DNA of 64,000 nucleotides. It comes from Henricia sp. BOLD:AAB3569 (lineage: Eukaryota > Echinodermata > Asteroidea > Spinulosida > Echinasteridae). The position numbers and the translations under genes were made by a program. Position 1 is the first letter of the stretch. Each line of letters starts with the position of its first letter. The stretch lies in assembly GCA_037783545.1 (NCBI GenBank), contig JBBELK010001561.1, positions 124,001-188,000 of the forward strand, in the 5' to 3' direction. Below, piece after piece: positions 36,371 through 48,149 of this stretch. A model generated the notes under the pieces. That model did no database searches, was not told where the DNA came from, and saw only the letters and a list, made by a program, of their open reading frames with translations.

Positions 36371-37714
36371 TGGAGGTTGAAAAATTTTCCGACGAACTTC
36401 AAATTTTGCATGCTCCAAACACTCTATATTGCGCACTTGTCCTAAAAAATTGACAGACTTTCGCCGGGAAATGGCAGAGAAATTTCAGAGTTTAGGAACA
36501 AAAGGGGTTGGGGCTTCCTGGATGCTCCCGCAACCTGTGGCTGTCTGTACACACCTCTTTGGTGTACTCCTGACTCGTGCGCATGCTCAGTCCTTCGGAC
36601 TGTCGTTGACACGGCCCAGTTTGGGACGGGATTTTGGTCAAAGTGTGGTCCAAACGTCGGCAAATTTGGAGGTCGAACAATTTTCCGACGAACTTCAAAT
36701 TTTGCATGCTCCAAACACTCTATATTGCGCACTTGTCCTACAAAATTGACAGACTTTCGCCAGGAAATGGCAGAGAAATTTCAGAGTTTAGGAAAAAAAG
36801 GGGTTGGGGCTTCCTGGATGCTCCCGCAACCTGTGGCTGTCTGTACACACCTCTTTGGTGTACTCCTGACTCGTGCGCATGCTCAGTCCTTCGGACTGTC
36901 GTTGACACGGCCCAGTTTGGGACTGGATTTTTGTCAAAGTGTGGTCCAAACGTCGGCAAATTTGGAGGTCGAAAAATTTTCCGACCAACTTCAAATTTTG
37001 CATGCTCCAAACACTCTATATTGCGCACTTGTCCTAAAAAATTGACAGACTTTCGCCGGGAAATGCTAGAGAAATTTCAGAGTTTAGGAAAAAAAGGGGT
37101 TGGGGCTTCCTGGATGCTCCCGCAACCTGTGGCTGTCTGTACACACCTCTTTGGTGTACTCCTGACTCGTGCGCATGCTCAGTCCTTCGGACTGTCGTTG
37201 ACACGGCCCAGTTTGGGACGGGATTTTGGTCAAAGTGTGGTCCAAACGTCGGCAAATTTGGAGGTCGAACAATTTTCCGACGAACTTCAAATTTTGCATG
37301 CTCCAAACACTCTATATTGCGCACTTGTCCTACAAAATTGACAGACTTTCGCCAGGAAATGGCAGAGAAATTTCAGAGTTTAGGAAAAAAAGGGGTTGGG
37401 GCTTCCTTGATGCTCCCGCAACCTGTGGCTGTCTGTACACACCTCTTTGGTGTACTCCTGACTCGTGCGCATGCTCAGTCCTTCGGACTGTCGTTGACAC
37501 GGCCCAGTTTGGGACGGGATTTTGGTCAAAGTGTGGTCCAAACGTCGGCAAATTTGGAGGTCGAAAGATTTTCCGACGAGCTTCAAATTTTGCATGCTCC
37601 AAAGACTCTATATTGCGCACTTGTCGTAAAAAATTGACAGACTTTCGCCGGGAAATGGCAGAGAAATTTCAGAGTTTAGGAAAAAAGGGGTTGGGGCTTC
37701 CTGGATGCTCCCGC
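36371..37714 (+). repeat. Last units of the left array before the inversion
   Basis: Four full units and a 155-base partial one. Marks: GGAACAAAAGG, two CTACAAAATTG units, GTCGAACAATTTTCC twice, GGGACTGGATTTTTG and ATGCTAGAG. The final unit has GGCTTCCTTGATGC, GTCGAAAGATTTTCC and GACGAGCTTC, found nowhere else in the window, plus the right-type CCAAAGACTC. Confidence 0.8.
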
Positions 37715-37724
37715 CAAATTTGCC
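37705..37724. other. Inversion junction between the two arrays
   Basis: The + strand unit that starts at 37560 runs normally for 155 bases to CTCCCGC, where the next bases should be AACCTG. Instead the sequence continues CAAATTTGCCGACG, the reverse complement of the end of a unit. The first inverted unit (37715-38008) is almost complete. The two arrays are therefore joined tail to tail, with the left unit cut in its middle and the right unit cut near its 3' end. At most one base (C at 37714) could belong to either side. No spacer, target-site duplication or mobile-element end is visible. Confidence 0.88.
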
Positions 37725-38765
37725 GACGTTTGGACCACACTTTGACCAAAATCCCGTGCCAAACTGGGCCGTGTCAACGACAGTCCGAAGGACTGAGCAT
37801 GCGCACGAGTCAGGAGTACACCAAAGAGGTGTGTACAGACAGCCACAGGTTGCGGGAGCAACCAAGTAGCGCCAACCCTTTTTCTTTTCTAAACTCTGAA
37901 ATGTCTCTGCCATTTCCCGGCGAAAGTCTGTCAATTCTTTAGGACAAGTGCGCAATATAGAGTCTTTGGAGCATGCAAAATTTGAAGTTCGTCGGAACAT
38001 TTTTCGACCTCCAAATTTGCCGACGTTTGGACCACACTTTGACCAAAATCCCGTCCCAAACTGGGCCGTGTCAACGACAGTCCGAAGGACTGAGCATGCG
38101 CACGAGTCAGGAGTACACCAAAGAGGTGTGTACAGACAGCCACAGGTTGCGGGAGCATCCAGGAAGCGCCAACCCCTTTTTTTCTAAACTCTGAAATTTC
38201 TCTGCCATTTCCCGGCGAAAGTCTGTCAATTTTTTAGGACAAGTGCGCAATATAGAGTCTTTGGAGCATGCAAAATTTGAAGTTCGTCGGAACATTTTTC
38301 GACCTCCAAATTTGCCGACGTTTGGACCACACTTTGACCAAAATCCCGTCCCAAACTGGGCCGTGTCAACGACAGTCCGAAGGACTGAGCATGCGCACGA
38401 GTCAGGAGTACACCAAAGAGGTGTGTACAGACAGCCACAGGTTGCGGGAGCATCCAGGAAGCGCCAACCCCTTTTTTTTCTAAACTCTGAAATTTCTCTG
38501 CCATTTCCCGGCGAAAGTCTGTCAATTTTTTAGGACAAGTGCGCAATATAGAGTCTTTGGAGCATGCAAAATTTGAAGTTCGTCGGAACATTTTTCGACC
38601 TCCAAATTTGCCGACGTTTGGACCACACTTTGACCAAAATCCCGTCCCAAACTGGGCCGTGTCAACGACAGTCCGAAGGACTGAGCATGCGCACGAGTCA
38701 GGAGTACACCAAAGAGGTGTGTACAGACAGCCACAGGTTGCGGGAGCATCCAGGAAGCGCCAACC
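37715..38765 (-). repeat. Junction-adjacent segment, copy 1 (~3.5 units)
   Basis: Matches 59467-60517 at a constant offset of 21752 bp. The marker unit reads AACCAAGTAGCGCC, CCCTTTTTCTTTTC, GAAATGTCTC and CAATTCTTTAGG on the + strand, a combination found only at these two places. The only difference I noticed is at 37758 (CCCGTGCC against CCCGTCCC). Confidence 0.85.
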
Positions 38766-39359
38766 CCTTTTTTTTCTAAACTCTGAAATTTCTCTGCCAT
38801 TTCCCGGCGAAAGTCTGTCAATTTTTTAGGACAAGTGCGCAATATAGAGTCTTTGGAGCATGCAAAATTTGAAGTTCGTCGGAACATTTTTCGACCTCCA
38901 AATTTGCCGACGTTTGGACCACACTTTGACCAAAATCCCGTCCCAAACTGGGCCGTGTCAACGACAGTCCAAAGGACTGAGCATGCGCACGAGTCAGGAG
39001 TACACCAAAGAGGTGTGTACAGACAGCCACAGGTTGCGGGAGCATCCAGGAAGCGCCAACCCCTTTTTTTTCTAAACTCTGAAATTTCTCTGCCATTTCC
39101 CGGCGAAAGTCTGTCAATTTTTTAGGACAAGTGCGCAATATAGAGTCTTTGGAGCATGCAAAATTTGAAGTTCGTCGGAACATTTTTCGACCTCCAAATT
39201 TGCCGACGTTTGGACCACACTTTGACCAAAATCCCGTCCCAAACTGGGCCGTGTCAACGACAGTCCGAAGGACTGAGCATGCGCACGAGTCAGGAGTACA
39301 CCAAAGAGGTGTGTACAGACAGCCACAGGTTGCGGGAGCATCCAGGAAGCGCCAACCCC

Positions 39360-39425
39360 TTTTTTTCTGAACTCTGAAATTTCTCTGCCATTTCCCGGCG
39401 AAAGTCTGTCAATTTTTTATGACAA
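39360..39425 (-). repeat. Marked unit boundary, copy 1 of 3
   Basis: A variant pair, TTTCTGAACTCTG and TTTTTTATGACAAG, in neighbouring positions. It recurs 2072 bp (7 units) and then 1500 bp (5 units plus 21 bp) to the right. The units between are nearly uniform, so the limits of the larger repeat cannot be set. Confidence 0.7.
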
Positions 39426-41431
39426 GTGCGCAATATAGAGTCTTTGGAGCATGCAAAATTTGAAGTTCGTCGGAACATTTTTCGACCTCCAAATTTGCCG
39501 ACGTTTGGACCACACTTTGACCAAAATCCCGTCCCAAACTGGGCCGTGTCAACGACAGTCCGAAGGACTGAGCATGCGCACGAGTCAGGAGTACACCAAA
39601 GAGGTGTGTACAGACAGCCACAGGTTGCGGGAGCATCCAGGAAGCGCCAACCCCTTTTTTTTCTAAACTCTGAAATTTCTCTGCCATTTCCCGGCGAAAG
39701 TCTGTCAATTTTTTAGGACAAGTGCGCAATATAGAGTCTTTGGAGCATGCAAAATTTGAAGTTCGTCGGAACATTTTTCGACCTCCAAATTTGCCGACGT
39801 TTGGACCACACTTTGACCAAAATCCCGTCCCAAACTGGGCCGTGTCAACGACAGTCCGAAGGACTGAGCATGCGCACGAGTCAGGAGTACACCAAAGAGG
39901 TGTGTACAGACAGCCACAGGTTGCGGGAGCATCCAGGAAGCGCCAACCCCTTTTTTTTCTAAACTCCGAAATTTCTCTGCCATTTCCCGGCGAAAGTCTG
40001 TCATTTTTTTAGGACAAGTGCGCAATATAGAGTCTTTGGAGCATGCAAAATTTGAAGTTCGTCGGAACATTTTTCGACCTCCAAATTTGCCGACGTTTGG
40101 ACCACACTTTGACCAAAATCCCGTCCCAAACTGGGCCGTGTCAACGACAGTCCGAAGGACTGAGCATGCGCACGAGTCAGGAGTACACCAAAGAGGTGTG
40201 TACAGACAGCCACAGGTTGCGGGAGCATCCAGGAAGCGCCAACCCCTTTTTTTTTCTAAACTCTGAAATTTCTCTGCCATTTCCCGGCGAAAGTCTGTCA
40301 ATTTTTTAGGACAAGTGCGCAATATAGAGTCTTTGGAGCATGCAAAATTTGAAGTTCGTCGGAACATTTTTCGACCTCCAAATTTGCCGACGTTTGGACC
40401 ACACTTTGACCAAAATCCCGTCCCAAACTGGGCCGTGTCAACGACAGTCCGAAGGACTGAGCATGCGCACGAGTCAGGAGTACACCAAAGAGGTGTGTAC
40501 AGACAGCCACAGGTTGCGGGAGCATCCAGGAAGCGCCAACCCCTTTTTTTTCTAAACTCTGAAATTTCTCTGCCATTTCCCGGCGAAAGTCTGTCAATTT
40601 TTTAGGACAAGTGCGCAATATAGAGTCTTTGGAGCATGCAAAATTTGAAGTTCGTCGGAACATTTTTCGACCTCCAAATTTGCCGACGTTTGGACCACAC
40701 TTTGACCAAAATCCCGTCCCAAACTGGGCCGTGTCAACGACAGTCCGAAGGACTGAGCATGCGCACGAGTCAGGAGTACACCAAAGAGGTGTGTACAGAC
40801 AGCCACAGGTTGCGGGAGCATCCAGGAAGCGCCAACCCCTTTTTTTTCTAAACTCTGAAATTTCTCTGCCATTTCCCGGCGAAAGTCTGTCAATTTTTTA
40901 GGACAAGTGCGCAATATAGAGTCTTTGGAGCATGCAAAATTTGAAGTTCGTCGGAACATTTTTCGACCTCCAAATTTGCCGACGTTTGGACCACACTTTG
41001 ACCAAAATCCCGTCCCAAACTGGGCCGTGTCAACGACAGTCCGAAGGACTGAGCATGCGCACGAGTCAGGAGTACACCAAAGAGGTGTGTACAGACAGCC
41101 ACAGGTTGCGGGAGCATCCAGGAAGCGCCAACCCCTTTTTTTTCTAAACTCTGAAATTACTCTGCCATTTCCCGGCGAAAGTCTGTCAATTTTTTAGGAC
41201 AAGTGCGCAATATAGAGTCTTTGGAGCATGCAAAATTTGAAGTTCGTCGGAACATTTTTCGACCTCCAAATTTGCCGACGTTTGGACCACACTTTGACCA
41301 AAATCCCGTCCCAAACTGGGCCGTGTCAACGACAGTCCGAAGGACTGAGCATGCGCACGAGTCAGGAGTACACCAAAGAGGTGTGTACAGACAGCCACAG
41401 GTTGCGGGAGCATCCAGGAAGCGCCAACCCC

Positions 41432-41497
41432 TTTTTTTCTGAACTCTGAAATTTCTCTGCCATTTCCCGGCGAAAGTCTGTCAATTTTTTATGACAA
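41432..41497 (-). repeat. Marked unit boundary, copy 2 of 3
   Basis: Same pair of variants as 39360-39425. The unit that follows is the one carrying the 21 bp internal duplication. Confidence 0.7.
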
Positions 41498-41752
41498 GTG
41501 CGCAATATAGAGTCTTTGGAGCATGCAAAATTTGAAGTTCGTCGGAACATTTTTCGACCTCCAAATTTGCCGACGTTTGGACCACACTTTGACCAAAATC
41601 CCGTCCCAAACTGGGCCGTGTCAACGACAGTCCGAAGGACTGAGCATGCGCACGAGTCAGGAGTACACCAAAGAGGTGTGTACAGACAGCCACAGGTTGC
41701 GGGAGCATCCAGGAAGCGCCAACCCCTTTTTTTTCTAAACTCTGAAATTTCT

Positions 41753-41794
41753 CTGCCATTTCCCGGCGAAAGTCTGCCATTTCCCGGCGAAAGT
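41753..41794 (-). repeat. 21 bp tandem duplication inside one unit
   Basis: CTGCCATTTCCCGGCGAAAGT occurs twice in succession (41753-41773 and 41774-41794). It is found in this unit only, so it is a recent private event. Being a multiple of three, it keeps the open frames of that unit. Confidence 0.9.
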
Positions 41795-42931
41795 CTGTCA
41801 ATTTTTTAGGACAAGTGCGCAATATAGAGTCTTTGGAGCATGCAAAATTTGAAGTTCGTCGGAACATTTTTCGACCTCCAAATTTGCCGACGTTTGGACC
41901 ACACTTTGACCAAAATCCCGTCCCAAACTGGGCCGTGTCAACGACAGTCCGAAGGACTGAGCATGCGCACGAGTCAGGAGTACACCAAAGAGGTGTGTAC
42001 AGACAGCCACAGGTTGCGGGAGCATCCAGGAAGCGCCAACCCCTTTTTTTTCTAAACTCTGAAATTTCTCTGCCATTTCCCGGCGAAAGTCTGTCAATTT
42101 TTTAGGACAAGTGCGCAATATAGAGTCTTTGGAGCATGCAAAATTTGAAGTTCGTCGGAACATTTTTCGACCTCCAAATTTGCCGACGTTTGGACCACAC
42201 TTTGACCAAAATCCCGTCCCAAACTGGGCCGTGTCAACGACAGTCCGAAGGACTGAGCATGCGCACGAGTCAGGAGTACACCAAAGAGGTGTGTACAGAC
42301 AGCCACAGGTTGCGGGAGCATCCAGGAAGCGCCAACCCCTTTTTTTTCTAAACTCTGAAATTTCTCTGCCATTTCCCGGCGAAAGTCTGTCAATTTTTTA
42401 GGACAAGTGCGCAATATAGAGTCTTTGGAGCATGCAAAATTTGAAGTTCGTCGGAACATTTTTCGACCTCCAAATTTGCCGACGTTTGGACCACACTTTG
42501 ACCAAAATCCCGTCCCAAACTGGGCCGTGTCAACGACAGTCCGAAGGACTGAGCATGCGCACGAGTCAGGAGTACACCAAAGAGGTGTGTACAGACAGCC
42601 ACAGGTTGCGGGAGCATCCAGGAAGCGCCAACCCCTTTTTTTTCTAAACTCTGAAATTTCTCTGCCATTTCCCGGCGAAAGTCTGTCAATTTTTTAGGAC
42701 AAGTGCGCAATATAGAGTCTTTGGAGCATGCAAAATTTGAAGTTCGTCGGAACATTTTTCGACCTCCAAATTTGCCGACGTTTGGACCACACTTTGACCA
42801 AAATCCCGTCCCAAACTGGGCCGTGTCAACGACAGTCCGAAGGACTGAGCATGCGCACGAGTCAGGAGTACACCAAAGAGGTGTGTACAGACAGCCACAG
42901 GTTGCGGGAGCATCCAGGAAGCGCCAACCCC

Positions 42932-42997
42932 TTTTTTTCTGAACTCTGAAATTTCTCTGCCATTTCCCGGCGAAAGTCTGTCAATTTTTTATGACAA
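42932..42997 (-). repeat. Marked unit boundary, copy 3 of 3
   Basis: Same pair of variants as 39360-39425. The following unit lacks the 21 bp duplication. Confidence 0.7.
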
Positions 42998-45067
42998 GTG
43001 CGCAATATAGAGTCTTTGGAGCATGCAAAATTTGAAGTTCGTCGGAACATTTTTCGACCTCCAAATTTGCCGACGTTTGGACCACACTTTGACCAAAATC
43101 CCGTCCCAAACTGGGCCGTGTCAACGACAGTCCGAAGGACTGAGCATGCGCACGAGTCAGGAGTACACCAAAGAGGTGTGTACAGACAGCCACAGGTTGC
43201 GGGAGCATCCAGGAAGCGCCAACCCCTTTTTTTTCTAAACTCTGAAATTTCTCTGCCATTTCCCGGCGAAAGTCTGTCAATTTTTTAGGACAAGTGCGCA
43301 ATATAGAGTCTTTGGAGCAAGCAAAATTTGAAGTTCGTCGGAACATTTTTCGACCTCCAAATTTGCCGACGTTTGGACCACACTTTGACCAAAATCCCGT
43401 CCCAAACTGGGCCGTGTCAACGACAGTCCGAAGGACTGAGCATGCGCACGAGTCAGGAGTACACCAAAGAGGTGTGTACAGACAGCCACAGGTTGCGGGA
43501 GCATCCAGGAAGCGCCAACCCCTTTTTTTCTAAACTCTGAAATTTCTCTGCCATTTCCCGGCGAAAGTCTGTCAATTTTTTAGGACAAGTGCGCAATATA
43601 GAGTCTTTGGAGCATGCAAAATTTGAAGTTCGTCGGAACATTTTTCGACCTCCAAATTTGCCGACGTTTGGACCACACTTTGACCAAAATCCCGTCCCAA
43701 ACTGGGCCGTGTCAACGACAGTCCGAAGGACTGAGCATGCGCACGAGTCAGGAGTACACCAAAGAGGTGTGTACAGACAGCCACAGGTTGCGGGAGCATC
43801 CAGGAAGCGCCAACCCCTTTTTTTTCTAAACTCTGAAATTTCTCTGCCATTTCCCGGCGAAAGTCTGTCAATTTTTTAGGACAAGTGCGCAATATAGAGT
43901 CTTTGGAGCATGCAAAATTTGAAGTTCGTCGGAACATTTTTCGACCTCCAAATTTGCCGACGTTTGGACCACACTTTGACCAAAATCCCGTCCCAAACTG
44001 GGCCGTGTCAACGACAGTCCGAAGGACTGAGCATGCGCACGAGTCAGGAGTACACCAAAGAGGTGTGTACAGACAGCCACAGGTTGCGGGAGCATCCAGG
44101 AAGCGCCAACCCCTTTTTTTCTAAACTCTGAAATTTCTCTGCCATTTCCCGGCGAAAGTCTGTCAATTTTTTAGGACAAGTGCGCAATATAGAGTCTTTG
44201 GAGCATGCAAAATTTGAAGTTCGTCGGAACATTTTTCGACCTCCAAATTTGCCGACGTTTGGACCACACTTTGACCAAAATCCCGTCCCAAACTGGGCCG
44301 TGTCAACGACAGTCCGAAGGACTGAGCATGCGCACGAGTCAGGAGTACACCAAAGAGGTGTGTACAGACAGCCACAGGTTGCGGGAGCAACCAGGAAGCG
44401 CCAACCCCTTTTTTTTCTAAACTCTGAAATTTCTCTGCCATTTCCCGGCGAAAGTCTGTCAATTTTTTAGGACAAGTGCGCAATATAGAGTCTTTGGAGC
44501 ATGCAAAATTTGAAGTTCGTCGGAACATTTTTCGACCTCCAAATTTGCCGACGTTTGGACCACACTTTGACCAAAATCCCGTCCCAAACTGGGCCGTGTC
44601 AACGACAGTCCGAAGGACTGAGCATGCGCACGAGTCAGGAGTACACCAAAGAGGTGTGTACAGACAGCCACAGGTTGCGGGAGCAACCAGGAAGCGCCAA
44701 CCCCTTTTTTTTCTAAACTCTGAAATTTCTCTGCCATTTCCCGGCGAAAGTCTGTCAATTTTTTAGGACAAGTGCGCAATATAGAGTCTTTGGAGCATGC
44801 AAAATTTGAAGTTCGTCGGAACATTTTTCGACCTCCAAATTTGCCGACGTTTGGACCACACTTTGACCAAAATCCCGTCCCAAACTGGGCCGTGTCAACG
44901 ACAGTCCGAAGGACTGAGCATGCGCACGAGTCAGGAGTACACCAAAGAGGTGTGTACAGACAGCCACAGGTTGCGGGAGCATCCAGGAAGCGCCAACCCC
45001 TTTTTTTTCTAAACTCTGAAATTTCTCTGCCATTTCCCGGCGAAAGTCTGTCAATTTTTTAGGACAA

Positions 45068-45191
45068 GTGCGCAATATAGAGACAGCCACAGGTTGCGGG
45101 AGCAACCAGGAAGCGCCAACCCCTTTTTTTTTCTAAACTCTGAAATTTCTCTGCCATTTCCCGGCGAAAGTCTGTCAATTTTTTAGGACAA
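45068..45191 (-). repeat. Truncated 124 bp unit (172 bp deletion)
   Basis: CGCAATATAGAG runs directly into ACAGCCACAGG at about 45082. In other units these are about 172 bp apart. AG is shared by both flanks, so the join could be a 2 bp microhomology event. It is the only half-size unit in the right array and puts the flanking units out of register with a 296 bp grid. The surrounding units are ordinary. Confidence 0.88.
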
Positions 45192-48149
45192 GTGCGCAAT
45201 ATAGAGTCTTTGGAGCATACAAAATTTGAAGTTCGTCGGAACATTTTTCGACCTCCAAATTTGCCGACGTTTGGACCACACTTTGACCAAAATCCCGTCC
45301 CAAACTGGGCCGTGTCAACGACAGTCCGAAGGACTGAGCATGCGCACGAGTCAGGAGTACACCAAAGAGGTGTGTACAGACAGCCACAGGTTGCGGGAGC
45401 ATCCAGGAAGCGCCAACCCCTTTTTTTTCTAAACTCTGAATTTTCTCTGCCATTTCCCTGCGAAAGTCTGTCAATTTTTTAGGACAAGTGCGCAATATAG
45501 AGTCTTTGGAGCATGCAAAATTTGAAGTTCGTCGGAACATTTTTCGACCTCCAAATTTGCCGACGTTTGGACCACACTTTGACCAAAATCCCGTCCCAAA
45601 CTGGGCCGTGTCAACGACAGTCCGAAGGACTGAGCATGCGCACGAGTCAGGAGTACACCAAAGAGGTGTGTACAGACAGCCACAGGTTGCGGGAGCATCC
45701 AGGAAGCGCCAACCCCTTTTTTTCTAAACTCTGAAATTTCTCTGCCATTTCCCGGCGAAAGTCTGTCAATTTTTTAGGACAAGTGCGCAATATAGAGTCT
45801 TTGGAGCATGCAAAATTTGAAGTTCGTCGGAACATTTTTCGACCTCCAAATTTGCCGACGTTTGGACCACACTTTGACCAAAATCCCGTCCCAAACTGGG
45901 CCGTGTCAACGACAGTCCGAAGGACTGAGCATGCGCACGAGTCAGGAGTACACCAAAGAGGTGTGTACAGACAGCCACAGGTTGCGGGAGCAACCAGGAA
46001 GCGCCAACCCCTTTTTTTTTCTAAACTCTGAAATTTCTCTGCCATTTCCCGGCGAAAGTCTGTCAATTTTTTAGGACAAGTGCGCAATATAGAGTCTTTG
46101 GAGCATGCAAAATTTGAAGTTCGTCGGAACATTTTTCGACCTCCAAATTTGCCGACGTTTGGACCACACTTTGACCAAAATCCCGTCCCAAACTGGGCCG
46201 TGTCAACGACAGTCCGAAGGACTGAGCATGCGCACGAGTCAGGAGTACACCAAAGAGGTGTGTACAGACAGCCACAGGTTGCGGGAGCAACCAGGAAGCG
46301 CCAACCCCTTTTTTTTCTAAACTCTGAAATTTCTCTGCCATTTCCCGGCGAAAGTCTGTCAATTTTTTAGGACAAGTGCGCAATATAGAGTCTTTGGAGC
46401 ATGCAAAATTTGAAGTTCGTCGGAACATTTTTCGACCTCCAAATTTGCCGACGTTTGGACCACACTTTGACCAAAATCCCGTCCCAAACTGGGCCGTGTC
46501 AACGACAGTCCGAAGGACTGAGCATGCGCACGAGTCAGGAGTACACCAAAGAGGTGTGTACAGACAGCCACAGGTTGCGGGAGCATCCAGGAAGCGCCAA
46601 CCCCTTTTTTTTCTAAACTCTGAAATTTCTCTGCCATTTCCCGGCGAAAGTCTGTCAATTTTTTAGGACAAGTGCGCAATATAGAGTCTTTGGAGCATGC
46701 AAAATTTGAAGTTCGTCGGAACATTTTTCGACCTCCAAATTTGCCGACGTTTGGACCACACTTTGACCAAAATCCCGTCCCAAACTGGGCCGTGTCAACG
46801 ACAGTCCGAAAGACTGAGCATGCGCACGAGTCAGGAGTACACCAAAGAGGTGTGTACAGACAGCCACAGGTTGCGGGAGCATCCAGGAAGCGCCAACCCC
46901 TTTTTTTCTAAACTCTGAAATTTCTCTGCCATTTCCCGGCGAAAGTCTGTCAATTTTTTAGGACAAGTGCGCAATATAGAGTCTTTGGAGCATGCAAAAT
47001 TTGAAGTTCGTCGGAACATTTTTCGACCTCCAAATTTGCCGACGTTTGGACCACACTTTGACCAAAATCCCGTCCCAAACTGGGCCGTGTCAACGACAGT
47101 CCGAAGGACTGAGCATGCGCACGAGTCAGGAGTACACCAAAGAGGTGTGTACAGACAGCCACAGGTTGCGGGAGCATCCAGGAAGCGCCAACCCCTTTTT
47201 TTCTCTAAACTCTGAAATTTCTCTGCCATTTCCCGGCGAAAGTCTGTCAATTTTTTAGGACAAGTGCGCAATATAGAGTCTTTGGAGCATGCAAAATTTG
47301 AAGTTCGTCGGAACATTTTTCGACCTCCAAATTTGCCGACGTTTGGACCACACTTTGACCAAAATCCCGTCCCAAACTGGGCCGTGTCAACGACAGTCCG
47401 AAGGACTGAGCATGCGCACGAGTCAGGAGTACACCAAAGAGGTGTGTACAGACAGCCACAGGTTGCGGGAGCAACCAGGAAGCGCCAACCCCTTTTTTTT
47501 CTAAACTCTGAAATTTCTCTGCCATTTCCCGGCGAAAGTCTGTCAATTTTTTAGGACAAGTGCGCAATATAGAGTCTTTGGAGCATGCAAAATTTGAAGT
47601 TCGTCGGAACATTTTTCGACCTCCAAATTTGCCGACGTTTGGACCACACTTTGACCAAAATGCCGTCCCAAACTGGGCCGTGTCAACGACAGTCCGAAGG
47701 ACTGAGCATGCGCACGAGTCAGGAGTACACCAAAGAGGTGTGTACAGACAGCCACAGGTTGCGGGAGCATCCAGGAAGCGCCAACCCCTTTTTTTTTCTA
47801 AACTCTGAAATTTCTCTGCCATTTCCCGGCGAAAGTCTGTCAATTTTTTAGGACAAGTGCGCAATATAGAGTCTTTGGAGCATGCAAAATTTGAAGTTCG
47901 TCGGAACATTTTTCGACCTCCAAATTTGCCGACGTTTGGACCACACTTTGACCAAAATCCAGTCCCAAACTGGGCCGTGTCAACGACAGTCCGAAGGACT
48001 GAGCATGCGCACGAGTCAGGAGTACACCAAAGAGGTGTGTACAGACAGCCACAGGTTGCGGGAGCAACCAGGAAGCGCCAACCCCTTTTTTTTCTAAACT
48101 CTGAAATTTCTCTGCCATTTCCCGGCGAAAGTCTGTCAATTTTTTAGGA

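Larger units (their letters stand above)
1..37714 (+). repeat. Left satellite array, about 127 tandem units of ~296 bp
   Basis: Uninterrupted head-to-tail copies of one ~296 bp unit. Landmarks in unit order: GTCGAAAAATTTTCCGAC, GCATGCTCCAAACACTC, TTGCGCACTTGTCC, GACTTTCGCC, an A-tract followed by GGGG, GGATGCTCCCGCAACC, GTACACACCTC, the hairpin CAGTCCTTCGGACTG, and GTCCAAACGTCGGCAAATTT. Copies differ by a handful of substitutions and by A-tract length (mostly 6-8 A), which accounts for most of the 295-297 bp length spread. Many variants recur at fixed multi-unit distances, so the array carries several kinds of higher-order repeat. It is not coding: both strands are open for about one unit, and 296 is not a multiple of three, so the frame changes at each unit. 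The family is not one I recognise. Confidence 0.97.

Noticed and set aside
36634-37341. 235-codon open frame on the + strand, with similar ones at 12086-12793 and 8253-8951
   Set aside because: Same cause: a shifted frame of the satellite unit, with no domain, no codon signature and no start context.
37700-37730. Mobile element insertion at the inversion
   Set aside because: No terminal repeat, target-site duplication, poly-A tail or foreign sequence is present. Both sides are satellite.
37560-38008. Junction as a true palindrome with matching arms
   Set aside because: The arms belong to different subfamilies and meet at non-equivalent unit positions, so they are not mirror copies of the same sequence.
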